A stretch of 9,248 bases of DNA from Spirochaetaceae bacterium (GTDB lineage Bacteria > Spirochaetota > Spirochaetia > DSM-27196 > SKKC01). The position numbers were made by a program, and so were the translations under genes. Shown piece by piece: positions 1 to 6,554 of the stretch. Where the stretch lies: contig PUOG01000174.1 of assembly GCA_003552745.1 (NCBI GenBank), positions 1 through 9,248 of the forward strand, written 5' to 3'. The notes under the pieces are model-generated. The model saw nothing but the letters and a program-made list of their open reading frames with translations, was not told where the DNA came from and did not search any database. The stretch's first letter is position 1. Each line of letters starts with the position of its first letter.

Positions 1-2
1 GA

Positions 3-473
3 ATTCACGAATACGCAAACGAGTTCAAATGTGAGTACCGTGAGGGCGCTCTGCCGTGGGATATTCCTTGCTTCGCGGCATTCCCATCCGCAACGCAGAA
101 CGAGGTCGATGAAACGAGTGCGAAATCGCTCGTTGCAGGCGGATGCCGTCTACTCGCCGAAGGCGCGAATATGCCGTGCACACCGGAAGCGGTCGATGCT
201 CTCCGTGAGGGAAAGGTCCTTTATGGCCCGGGCAAAGCGGCGAATGCCGGCGGCGTGGCTGTTTCCGGGCTTGAAATGAGCCAGAACGCGATGAGACTCA
301 ACTGGCGTAGTGAAGAGGTGGATTCGCGCCTCGCTTCGATCATGAAGCAGATCCACGAGGATGCGTATGCTGCTTCGGAACGGTATGGCGATCAGGGCAA
401 TTATGTCCTCGGCGCGAACGCAGCCGGATTCACGCGGGTTGCGGACGCGATGATCGATCAGGGAGTTATGTAG
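3..473 (+). CDS. gdhA: NADP-type glutamate dehydrogenase, C-terminal part (5' end outside window)
   Basis: This is the last 156 residues of a roughly 450-residue hexameric glutamate dehydrogenase, which makes glutamate from 2-oxoglutarate and ammonium in the cytoplasm. The frame is open from base 3 with no start codon of its own, because the gene begins left of the window. Landmarks in order are a PWDIPCFAAFPSATQNEVD stretch (the nucleotide-domain segment of GdhA), AEGANMPCTPEA, and the highly conserved GKAANAGGVAVSGLEMSQN. The end, GANAAGFTRVADAMIDQGV, is the classic C-terminus of bacterial GdhA. The upstream ATG near base 171 is internal, since homology continues in frame before it. The TAG stop lies only 13 bases from the stop of the convergent gene. 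Cofactor preference (NADPH) is inferred from subfamily resemblance; the residues that decide it are outside the window. Confidence 0.95.
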   Translation: MHEYANEFKCEYREGALPWDIPCFAAFPSATQNEVDETSAKSLVAGGCRLLAEGANMPCTPEAVDALREGKVLYGPGKAANAGGVAVSGLEMSQNAMRLNWRSEEVDSRLASIMKQIHEDAYAASERYGDQGNYVLGANAAGFTRVADAMIDQGVM

Positions 474-486
474 CGGACTACCCTCG

Positions 487-3045
487 TCAGCGTTCGCGAT
501 ACACCATGCAGACCTGACTCCGCGTATCGGCGTAGCAGATGATCGGGGTACGATCGTCCTTGACCGAAACTACAGAGATGCATTCGGCAATGTCGGAGTC
601 AGTAAGCTGCGGAGTGTTGGCTGCAAGCTCCCCTCGTAAGGTGCCGAGACGAAGTCGATTCCGACTCCTCGTCGAGAAGTGCGCGACGTAGAGCATATCG
701 AGCTCAACCATTTCATGGAAAACATGGGTTCCCAGAGAGAGGTCGGGTACCAGGCCGTCGTGCATGATATCCACCTCCATCAACACCGCCGTGTCGGAGA
801 TATCCGTGACGTGAACGGGAACTCCGAGCGCTGGTGTGCTCGTTCCCCAGCGCCCGGGACCTATCAACATCACCATCTCTTCGGGAAAGCGCCTCTTAAC
901 GATCGGCCTCAATGAGCGTGCGAGCGCGTAGCGCTTCGCTTCGGGGAGCTGACCGTACGCTGTGGGATCGACTATGACGATACGGTCGATCCGGATCTTT
1001 CGGCTGTGGCCGATAACGCCTCCGTGGCTCTCAATAAAGCAGTCTATCTCTTCGGGGGTCGGTTTTGGCCCGGCGACCGAGCCGGTGCCTTTGATCTGAA
1101 GAGGACGACACTGGACGACGTTAATTGCATACGCGTTCTCGTTATGGAAGTTCGTAGTGAATTCGATGTCGACCGGTGCCGCATAGGCGTGCTCGAGCGT
1201 CTGGAGCATCTCACGCATATCCGAAACGAAGTTCGAGCTTTGCAGCAGATATCGGAAATCGATTACACGTCCGGCGTCGCGGTCTAATCGCGAAAAGACT
1301 CGAAGTGGCAGCGTAGGAGCCGATTCAATGAGTGTCTCGACGTCCGCGCTCTCGATTCGGTTATGTTCGAGGTTCAGCGCGTCGATATTCCGCTGTGAGT
1401 ACCGGCGGCGCTCTTCGTGTCCGGAGGTCGGCTGGGCGCCGGGAGCGTTCAGGGCCACGATACGAGTGTAGTCATCGTCATTGCGCTCCACCGCTCGCGT
1501 TCCGAGGCCGGCGACCAGGCGGATCATCCCGGCTTTAGGATCGATGTCGGCATTCCATGCGTACGGATTGAAAGAAAAACCGACTCCGGCGATATGCGGC
1601 AGATGCCACTCGCCGTGTTGGCTCCCCGAAACCCGCTGAACGAGAAGCGCCATCTGCTCGTCGCGATCGAGGATTCCTCTGTACTTACGATACTCAAGGG
1701 CCTCGCGACTCATGGTGCCGGAATAGATCCACCTAACCGCACGAACGAACGCCGTGAGACGCTCTTGCTGCGTTCCCTGGTTCACGCAGAAAATGCTGTC
1801 GTACTTTCCGGCGAATGCGTTGCCGAAGGCATCTTCGAGAAGGCTTGACGAACGAACGATGATCGGGGCGGGTGCGAAGTAGTCGAGCATGTCGGAAAAG
1901 CGCTGGAGCATGTAATCGGGGAAGTTGCCGGAGAGCATCTTGTCTCGAATGGCATCGTTATGATCCAAGTAGTGTCGTGGGTGTTTCTGTAGCTGCCGGT
2001 ACCACCAGCAGTCGTTCTCCACCAGGTAGGAGTAGAAGACGTCGGATCCGATGAAAAACGAATCGTGAGGTTCCAGCAGATCGTGCCACTTCGCATCGGT
2101 CGATCTGAGAATTGCCGTTGCAGCGAGCATGCCGGTTGACTTTCCACCGATCATCCCGGTCCCGATCGTGCGTTTCCAGATGCGGATGACATCTTCCACG
2201 GTAAAGTAACGCTCGAGAAGTCCGTACATTCTGTCTTGCGCACCGGTGAGCATCGAGAGAAGCTCGTGGAAGATTTCGCGACGCTCGGCACTGTCCGGGG
2301 AGCTCCGTGTCGATCGGGCGATTTCCTCTGCTTCGAGAAATGTACGATCCCATATTCCGATCATGCGGTAGCTCGCCGACGGAAGCCCTGGCCACGGCTG
2401 AGCGTGAAGTACACGGGCGATCGATGGACTGTCGGTAACGAAATGGGATCGGTCGGTGGTGAGCTTTCGCATCTGTAACAGGTCGCGACGTTCGCGACCC
2501 TCGATCTTTGCCGGCATGGCATACGTTTGACCGTCCGATCGATACAGATCGATGAATAGTTGTGTGGTTTCACGAATCGGTTTAACAGCGTGAAAAGAGT
2601 GAACGTTGCGTTCGATTCCGAAGTACGCGATCGTGCGCAATCGTCGAAGATACGGACACGTGACACTGAAGAAATTGCCGATCATCCGATCGCTGAAGTA
2701 GGTACTCGACAACTCCGAGAGTACATCGTACACGAAATTCGCTCCGATTCCCGACTGCCGGATCACCGAGTGAATATCGGTAATCACTCGTTCAAAGCCC
2801 TTCTCCGGATTGACTTTGTGCGTAATCACTCCGGAGCGCTCGTTGAGAAGAGGTCGATGCCCGGCAAAGCGAAAATAGTGCACCGACCCCCCGTTGCGGA
2901 GAACGTGATCGACTCGAGCCTGGACCGCCCATTCGTACTGATCGAGATCGTCGAAACGGAATACCACGTTGTCGCCGGCGCGAAGTCCGTCGGTGCACTC
3001 ATCGAGCGCCGGAAGGCCGGTCGAAAGTCGGGCTTTGTCGTCCAT
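487..3045 (-). CDS. Large PEP/pyruvate-binding ATP-grasp protein with degenerate KaiC-like N-terminus
   Basis: This 852-residue protein is built around the nucleotide-binding (ATP-grasp) domain of PEP synthase and pyruvate phosphate dikinase. Residues 8-60 (STGLPALDE...GLRAGDNVVF) resemble the start of a KaiC/RecA-like domain, but no Walker A GxxxxGKT follows. The ATP-grasp part spans about 295-650: GMIGGKSTGM (297-306, K302 like the PPDK lysine 22), VRSSSLLEDAFGNAFAGKYD (397-416, R398), VDIEF (625-629, acidic metal/ATP site) and VVQCRP (643-648). The C-terminal region carries LIGPGRWGTSTPALGVP (727-743) and LGTHVFHEMVELDMLY (771-786), known to me from uncharacterised PEP/pyruvate-binding proteins of other bacteria. 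The phosphohistidine domain (GGxTSHAA) and the PEP/pyruvate TIM barrel of true PpsA/PPDK are absent, so full PEP synthesis is unlikely. An ATP-dependent phosphotransferase or signalling role is inference. The ATG start has only a GGGG placed very close to it as a possible ribosome site. Confidence 0.85.
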   Translation of the reverse strand: MDDKARLSTGLPALDECTDGLRAGDNVVFRFDDLDQYEWAVQARVDHVLRNGGSVHYFRFAGHRPLLNERSGVITHKVNPEKGFERVITDIHSVIRQSGIGANFVYDVLSELSSTYFSDRMIGNFFSVTCPYLRRLRTIAYFGIERNVHSFHAVKPIRETTQLFIDLYRSDGQTYAMPAKIEGRERRDLLQMRKLTTDRSHFVTDSPSIARVLHAQPWPGLPSASYRMIGIWDRTFLEAEEIARSTRSSPDSAERREIFHELLSMLTGAQDRMYGLLERYFTVEDVIRIWKRTIGTGMIGGKSTGMLAATAILRSTDAKWHDLLEPHDSFFIGSDVFYSYLVENDCWWYRQLQKHPRHYLDHNDAIRDKMLSGNFPDYMLQRFSDMLDYFAPAPIIVRSSSLLEDAFGNAFAGKYDSIFCVNQGTQQERLTAFVRAVRWIYSGTMSREALEYRKYRGILDRDEQMALLVQRVSGSQHGEWHLPHIAGVGFSFNPYAWNADIDPKAGMIRLVAGLGTRAVERNDDDYTRIVALNAPGAQPTSGHEERRRYSQRNIDALNLEHNRIESADVETLIESAPTLPLRVFSRLDRDAGRVIDFRYLLQSSNFVSDMREMLQTLEHAYAAPVDIEFTTNFHNENAYAINVVQCRPLQIKGTGSVAGPKPTPEEIDCFIESHGGVIGHSRKIRIDRIVIVDPTAYGQLPEAKRYALARSLRPIVKRRFPEEMVMLIGPGRWGTSTPALGVPVHVTDISDTAVLMEVDIMHDGLVPDLSLGTHVFHEMVELDMLYVAHFSTRSRNRLRLGTLRGELAANTPQLTDSDIAECISVVSVKDDRTPIICYADTRSQVCMVYRER

Positions 3046-3071
3046 AGCCCCATGCTATCACGATCCGGCGG

Positions 3072-3576
3072 GGTTCGGCCTCGTATGGCGGTGGTCGGAC
3101 AGGCTCATACACTGCCGCGCTCATGAGAAGACGCGAGGTGTGTTCATGCCGCGACCGGCGCTCGAAGAACTGTTCGCCTCGTGCGAACCGATGTTCCGTG
3201 TCGCCATTGTGAAACTAATGGCGGAAGATCTCGAGCATGCTGAGTCTTTTACTGCGAGTCTGGCGTATGACGGCGCCCGCTCGCGGGTGCTCGCTGCTCT
3301 CGCCGAATTCCGTCGCGTGCGTGAGCGAGTTATCGGGACGTTGGCCGGTTGGGAGTTTCCATTCCGCGAAAAGAGCTCGCCGAACTCACCGGACTCAGTG
3401 TTGAAGGGGTCGTACAAACGCTCAAGAAGCTCGAAGCGGACGGCGTGCTCTCGATCAAAGGGCGTCGAAACAAGGGAGTTGATCCGACGGCAGTCAGGAG
3501 CCAGTGCCTCCATCACTGTACCGAGCGACAGCCTCACCAGAGTGAGATGCAGTGTTGCTGCCTTTTCGATGTGTGA
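3072..3576 (+). pseudogene. Crp/Fnr-family transcription regulator, truncated and frameshifted
   Basis: This is a remnant of a cyclic-nucleotide-type DNA-binding regulator. The second frame from about 3140 to 3360 reads VFMPRPALEELFASCEPMF, then FTASLAYDGARSRVLAALAEF, matching the end of the beta-roll and the long dimerisation helix of Crp/Fnr proteins. The helix-turn-helix follows in another frame, from about 3355 to 3460: SIPRKELAELTGLSVEGVVQ, then TLKKLEADGVLSIKGRR. One missing base near 3356-3361 would join them as WEFP-IPRKEL. A second missing base near 3137-3142 would join an upstream stretch, GGGRTGSYTAALMRRREV (about 3084-3137), to VFMPRP. This upstream join is less certain. The first 80-90 residues of the ligand-binding domain are absent, and the neighbouring gene starts at 3045. 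Truncation plus two frame breaks argues for a real pseudogene. The stop shown is the first in the HTH frame. Sequencing error could explain the frame breaks but not the missing N-terminus. Confidence 0.7.
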
Positions 3577-3612
3577 GTCGGTTAGCTACCAGCGTCTCGC
3601 TCTTTTCGTGCT

Positions 3613-4827
3613 TCACAGCGTCTTCTCGATTCTCTTGAGCGCGTGTTCGACGTTCTCGTGACTGTTGAATGCGCTGATGCGGATGAAACCTTCACCCATT
3701 CGCCCGAAACCGACACCGGGTGTGATTACCACCGAGGCTTCCGAGAGCAGGCGGTCGAAAAAGCTCCAGCTGTCGGTTCCGGTTTCGATCCATACATACG
3801 GGCTGTTTCGGCCACCCCAGCAGTTGTATCCGTGCCGTTGAGCGGTATCGCGGATCATGTGTGCGTTCTTCATATAGTACGAGATGCGCTCGGCGACCTC
3901 CCGCTTACCCTCTGAGCTGTAGACTGCCTCCGCGGCCCGCTGCACCGGATAAGAGACGCCATTGAACTTAGTGGATTGCCTGCGATGCCACAGTGCGTGA
4001 AGTGAGTGTCGCTTCCCGTGATCGCTTCCTATGCGTATTGCCTTCGGTACGACGGTGAACGCGCAGCGAGTTCCGGTAAACCCCGCGGTCTTCGAGAAGC
4101 TCCTGAACTCCACGGCGCATTCTTTCGCCCCCTTGATCTCGTAAATCGAACGCGGAATCGTCCGATCGCTGATGAATCGCTCGTAGGCGGCGTCGAAAAG
4201 TATGAGTGCTCCCGCGCCGAGGGCGTAATCAACCCATAGCTGCAGCTGATCGCGAGTGGCAACCGCACCGGTAGGGTTGTTCGGGAAGCACAGGTAGATC
4301 AGATCTACGCGCTCGGTGGGTGGTACCGGCACGAAATCGTTATCGGGTGAACCCTCGAGATAGTGCAATCCCTCGTACCTGCCGTGGTGATACCCGGTCG
4401 CACGACCGGCCATGACATTTGTGTCTACATACACAGGATAGACGGGGTCGGGCACGGCAACCCTGATATCCTGTGCCAGGACATCCAGGAAGTTGCCGGT
4501 ATCACATTTTGCACCGTCGCTGACGAAGATTTCATCCGGGTCTATATCGAGTCCGTGATAATCGTTGGTGGCGACCGCCATGCGCAGAAACTCGTATCCC
4601 TGCTCGGGGCCATAGCCGCGAAACGCTTTCTCCGTTCCGAGCTCATCGGCAGCACGCTTCAGGGCCCTCACCGAGACTTCCGGCAGGCTGCGCGTTACGT
4701 CACCGATGCCGAGTTTGATGATGTCAGCATCCGGATTCTTCCGAAGATGCTCGTTCACTTTCTCAGCGATGCGTGAGAAAAGATAGCTCGAGGCCAACAT
4801 GGAGTAATTGGGATTCATCTTGATCAT
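3613..4827 (-). CDS. dapL: LL-diaminopimelate aminotransferase
   Basis: This PLP-dependent enzyme converts tetrahydrodipicolinate directly to LL-diaminopimelate using glutamate, bypassing the acylated DapC/D/E steps on the way to lysine and peptidoglycan. The 404 residues compare with about 410 in the family. Visible landmarks are LGIGDVT (39-45), FRGYGPEQGYEFLR (69-82), FVSDGAK (101-107), DPVYPVYVDTNVMAGR (127-142), FPNNPTG (181-187), FDAAYE (211-216) and EFRSFSKTAGFTG (240-252) with the PLP lysine at K246. NRRQ-TTKFNGVSY of the family appears as HRRQSTKFNGVSY (281-293). The frame stays open back to 4911, but the ATG at 4827 has a GGAG six bases upstream and homology begins just after it, so I chose that start. 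A second ATG at 4818 is possible. The gene is monocistronic and diverges from the GAF gene. Confidence 0.95.
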   Translation of the reverse strand: MIKMNPNYSMLASSYLFSRIAEKVNEHLRKNPDADIIKLGIGDVTRSLPEVSVRALKRAADELGTEKAFRGYGPEQGYEFLRMAVATNDYHGLDIDPDEIFVSDGAKCDTGNFLDVLAQDIRVAVPDPVYPVYVDTNVMAGRATGYHHGRYEGLHYLEGSPDNDFVPVPPTERVDLIYLCFPNNPTGAVATRDQLQLWVDYALGAGALILFDAAYERFISDRTIPRSIYEIKGAKECAVEFRSFSKTAGFTGTRCAFTVVPKAIRIGSDHGKRHSLHALWHRRQSTKFNGVSYPVQRAAEAVYSSEGKREVAERISYYMKNAHMIRDTAQRHGYNCWGGRNSPYVWIETGTDSWSFFDRLLSEASVVITPGVGFGRMGEGFIRISAFNSHENVEHALKRIEKTL

Positions 4828-4830
4828 GAC

Positions 4831-4860
4831 TTGCTCCGGGTTTCGATTCTGTCCTAATCT
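4831..4860 (+). promoter_or_regulatory. Possible promoter of the GAF gene, suggesting a leaderless mRNA
   Basis: TTGCTC (4831-4836) and TAATCT (4855-4860) are 18 bases apart and resemble a weak sigma-70 promoter. Transcription would begin at about 4867-4870, at or within three bases of the GTG start, which lacks a Shine-Dalgarno sequence. This is eyeballed, with a high risk of chance. It overlaps the leader of dapL. Confidence 0.3.
4834..4837 (-). promoter_or_regulatory. Ribosome binding site of dapL
   Basis: GGAG on the minus strand, six bases before the ATG at 4827. It decides the start: it supports this ATG over the in-frame upstream extension to 4911, whose extra 28 residues show no DapL similarity. 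Confidence 0.7.
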
Positions 4861-4869
4861 TGCCTTATC

Positions 4870-5355
4870 GTGTCCATTGATTTTAACACAATCGAACGAA
4901 AGGCTAAGCAACTACTGCCGCCTGCGAAAGAGGCGGGTCAGTGTCTGCAACTTATCTGTGATCTGCTCTGTGAGCAAGTCCCGCACTACGATTGGACGGG
5001 CTTCTACTTTGCGGTCCCGGAAAAGCGGATTCTCGTACTCGGTCCGTTCTGCGGCGAACCGACGGAACACACCCAAATCCCGTATGGTCGCGGAATCTGT
5101 GGGCAGAGCGCCGAGAGCCTCGATACCCATGTCGTGCCCGACGTCTCGGCCGCCGAGAACTATCTGAGTTGCAGCGTTAAGACGAAGGCGGAGATCGTCG
5201 TGCCGGTCTTCTGGAAGGGCCGCTTCATCGCCGAGATCGACATCGACAGTCATATGCGCGACCCGTTCGGACCGGAAGACGAGCCGTTCCTCCGTCGACT
5301 CGCAGAGCATGTCGCCCCGCATATTCCGAGCGTATTCGATCCGTCTCGCCATTAG
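4870..5355 (+). CDS. GAF-domain protein, free methionine-R-sulfoxide reductase family
   Basis: This is a 161-residue, single GAF-domain cytoplasmic protein of the COG1956/fRMsr type, whose studied members reduce free methionine-R-sulfoxide. Landmarks are YDWTGFYF (40-47), LGPFCGEPTEHTQIPYGRGI (57-76), CG (77-78), VVPDVSAAENYLSCS (88-102), EIVVPVF (108-114) and AEIDIDSH near 126. C77 and C101 are 24 residues apart, like Cys94 and Cys118 of the E. coli enzyme, and C101 sits at the catalytic-cysteine position. The resolving Cys84 position is H67. C61 lies nearby and might substitute, so activity is uncertain and a small-molecule sensor is the alternative. The start is GTG, the first possible codon after an in-frame TAA at 4855. 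No Shine-Dalgarno sequence precedes it. The gene diverges from dapL and ends eight bases from the dinB stop. Confidence 0.88.
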   Translation: MSIDFNTIERKAKQLLPPAKEAGQCLQLICDLLCEQVPHYDWTGFYFAVPEKRILVLGPFCGEPTEHTQIPYGRGICGQSAESLDTHVVPDVSAAENYLSCSVKTKAEIVVPVFWKGRFIAEIDIDSHMRDPFGPEDEPFLRRLAEHVAPHIPSVFDPSRH

Positions 5356-5363
5356 GTCCTGGT

Positions 5364-6554
5364 TCACTCGTTGCGATGCTCGTCCCGCAAACCACCTGCC
5401 TTTCTAATGTGAGCTCCGCCCTCGCGCAGCCTGAACACCGCCTGTTCGAGCCGGCGGCGCCGCTCAGCGCTCTGATCGGGCTGCTCGAAGAGCTCCGGCT
5501 GCCCGGTAGTTGATTCGGGAGATTGTACGTTTCCCAAGCCGCACCCGAGAAGCCGCAACGGCGTACCATCCCACCGTTCGCCGAGCAATCGCTTCGCCTC
5601 GCGAAAGAGCTCGTCGGTGCTTCCAATATCGTGCGCGACACTTCGCCTGACCGTACGCGTCGAGAAATCGTGTTCCCGCAATTTGAGCTGTACCGTGCGG
5701 CTGACTCCACCCTCGCGATATCGCCGGTACATGACCTGTTCGCACAGTTCGAGCAGAATCGCTGAGAGTATGTCCGGATCGGCGATGTCTCGCTCGAATG
5801 TGGTTTCCGAAGAAATCGAGTGTGACTTGCGCGTACCGGAGAATATGCCGGGATCGATTCCGCGAGCGATCCGGTACAGAAAAGTGCCTCCTGCCTCTCC
5901 GAAATGGCCTCGTAAGACCTCGATCCGTTGAGCGTGAAGATCTGAAACCCGCGTGATCCCGAGCGCTTCGAGACGAGAGCGCGTCTTTCGTCCGAGTCCC
6001 CAGAGATCGGTGAGATCGAGACCGAGGACAAAGTCCTCCTCCCCGCCGGCCTCGACGTAGTGAAGCCCGTCAGGTTTATCGAAATCGGAGGCCATCTTCG
6101 CCACAAAGCGAGTAGGACCAACGCCGACCGAAGCGGTGAGACCGAACGATTCGCGAATTCGCCGTTTGATTGTGTGACCGACATCCACCGGGTGACCTGA
6201 CAGCCGCTCGGTTCCCGTGAGGTCGAGGAATGCTTCGTCGATCGAAATCTGTTGAATTGTCGGAGTGTACTCGGAAAGCACTGTCATTATCTGTGCGGAG
6301 AGTTCCTGGTAGCGCTCCATGCGGACTGGGAGAAAAACGGCTTCGGGAGCACGACGTCGGGCCTCCGCCGCCGGCATTGCGCTGTGCACTCCGTATCTGC
6401 GAGCCTCGTAGCTGCAGGCACTGACGACGCCGCGTCCACGTTCACTACCGCCTACTATGACCGGCTTACCACGAAGCTCCGGCTTGTCCAGCTGTTCGAC
6501 CGATGCATAGAACGCATCCAGATCGACATGGCAGTAGACCGCATTGCGACCCAT
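5364..6554 (-). CDS. dinB: DNA polymerase IV (Y-family translesion polymerase)
   Basis: This is an error-prone polymerase that copies past lesions in damaged DNA. At 396 residues it is longer than E. coli DinB (351). Palm-domain motifs are HVDLDAFYASVEQ (9-21), with metal ligand D11 and tyrosine Y16 at the steric-gate position, and SIDEAFLDLTG (104-114), with D106 and E107 matching the catalytic pair. VVSACSYEARRYGVHSAMP (43-61) is the fingers region. ASVGVGPTRFVAKMASD and LWGLGRKTRSRLEALGI (thumb helix-hairpin-helix) follow, then the little-finger domain. QPELF (352-356) is a good beta-clamp binding motif. It is internal, followed by about 40 arginine-rich residues, instead of at the extreme C-terminus. 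The ATG directly follows the TGA of the upstream membrane-protein gene (TGAATG), and a GGAGG lies ten bases before it, inside the upstream coding end. Coupled translation in a two-gene operon is therefore likely. I see no SOS box because no separate promoter region exists here. Confidence 0.97.
   Translation of the reverse strand: MGRNAVYCHVDLDAFYASVEQLDKPELRGKPVIVGGSERGRGVVSACSYEARRYGVHSAMPAAEARRRAPEAVFLPVRMERYQELSAQIMTVLSEYTPTIQQISIDEAFLDLTGTERLSGHPVDVGHTIKRRIRESFGLTASVGVGPTRFVAKMASDFDKPDGLHYVEAGGEEDFVLGLDLTDLWGLGRKTRSRLEALGITRVSDLHAQRIEVLRGHFGEAGGTFLYRIARGIDPGIFSGTRKSHSISSETTFERDIADPDILSAILLELCEQVMYRRYREGGVSRTVQLKLREHDFSTRTVRRSVAHDIGSTDELFREAKRLLGERWDGTPLRLLGCGLGNVQSPESTTGQPELFEQPDQSAERRRRLEQAVFRLREGGAHIRKAGGLRDEHRNE

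Noticed and set aside
1..6. EcoRI site at the very first base as a sign of a clone boundary
   Set aside because: GAATTC recurs inside the window (for example near 1159, 3305 and 6155), so it carries no information.
470..481. GTAG-CGGA-CTAC hairpin between gdhA and the convergent gene as a terminator
   Set aside because: The four-pair stem has no T-run and is expected by chance.
1004..1024. GGVIGHS in the ATP-grasp protein (residues 675-681) as the catalytic phosphohistidine motif GGxTSHAA
   Set aside because: The following residues (RKIRIDRIVIVDPTAYGQL) do not match the phosphohistidine domain and instead match the C-terminal module of related PEP/pyruvate-binding proteins; the resemblance looks accidental.
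1417..1848. Plus-strand open frames of 68-188 residues across 679-3126
   Set aside because: They are antisense shadows of the 852-residue gene, which has strong domain motifs throughout.
3346..3364. Programmed -1 frameshift joining the two parts of the Crp/Fnr regulator
   Set aside because: There is no slippery heptamer: the local codons GAG TTT CCA do not allow tandem re-pairing. The missing N-terminus also favours decay.
3533..3546. CTCAC-CAGA-GTGAG hairpin as a terminator
   Set aside because: It has only five base pairs, no adjacent T-run on either strand, and lies within the regulator remnant.
2969..3661. A 230-residue + strand open frame as an intact gene
   Set aside because: Its first third is antisense to the start of the ATP-grasp gene, and after 3361 it becomes Ser/Arg-rich with no homology; only 3140-3360 is real regulator sequence.
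4828..4911. N-terminal extension of DapL to 4911
   Set aside because: The extra 28 residues have no family similarity and no ribosome site, and they overlap the opposite GAF start; the ATG at 4827 has a good Shine-Dalgarno sequence.
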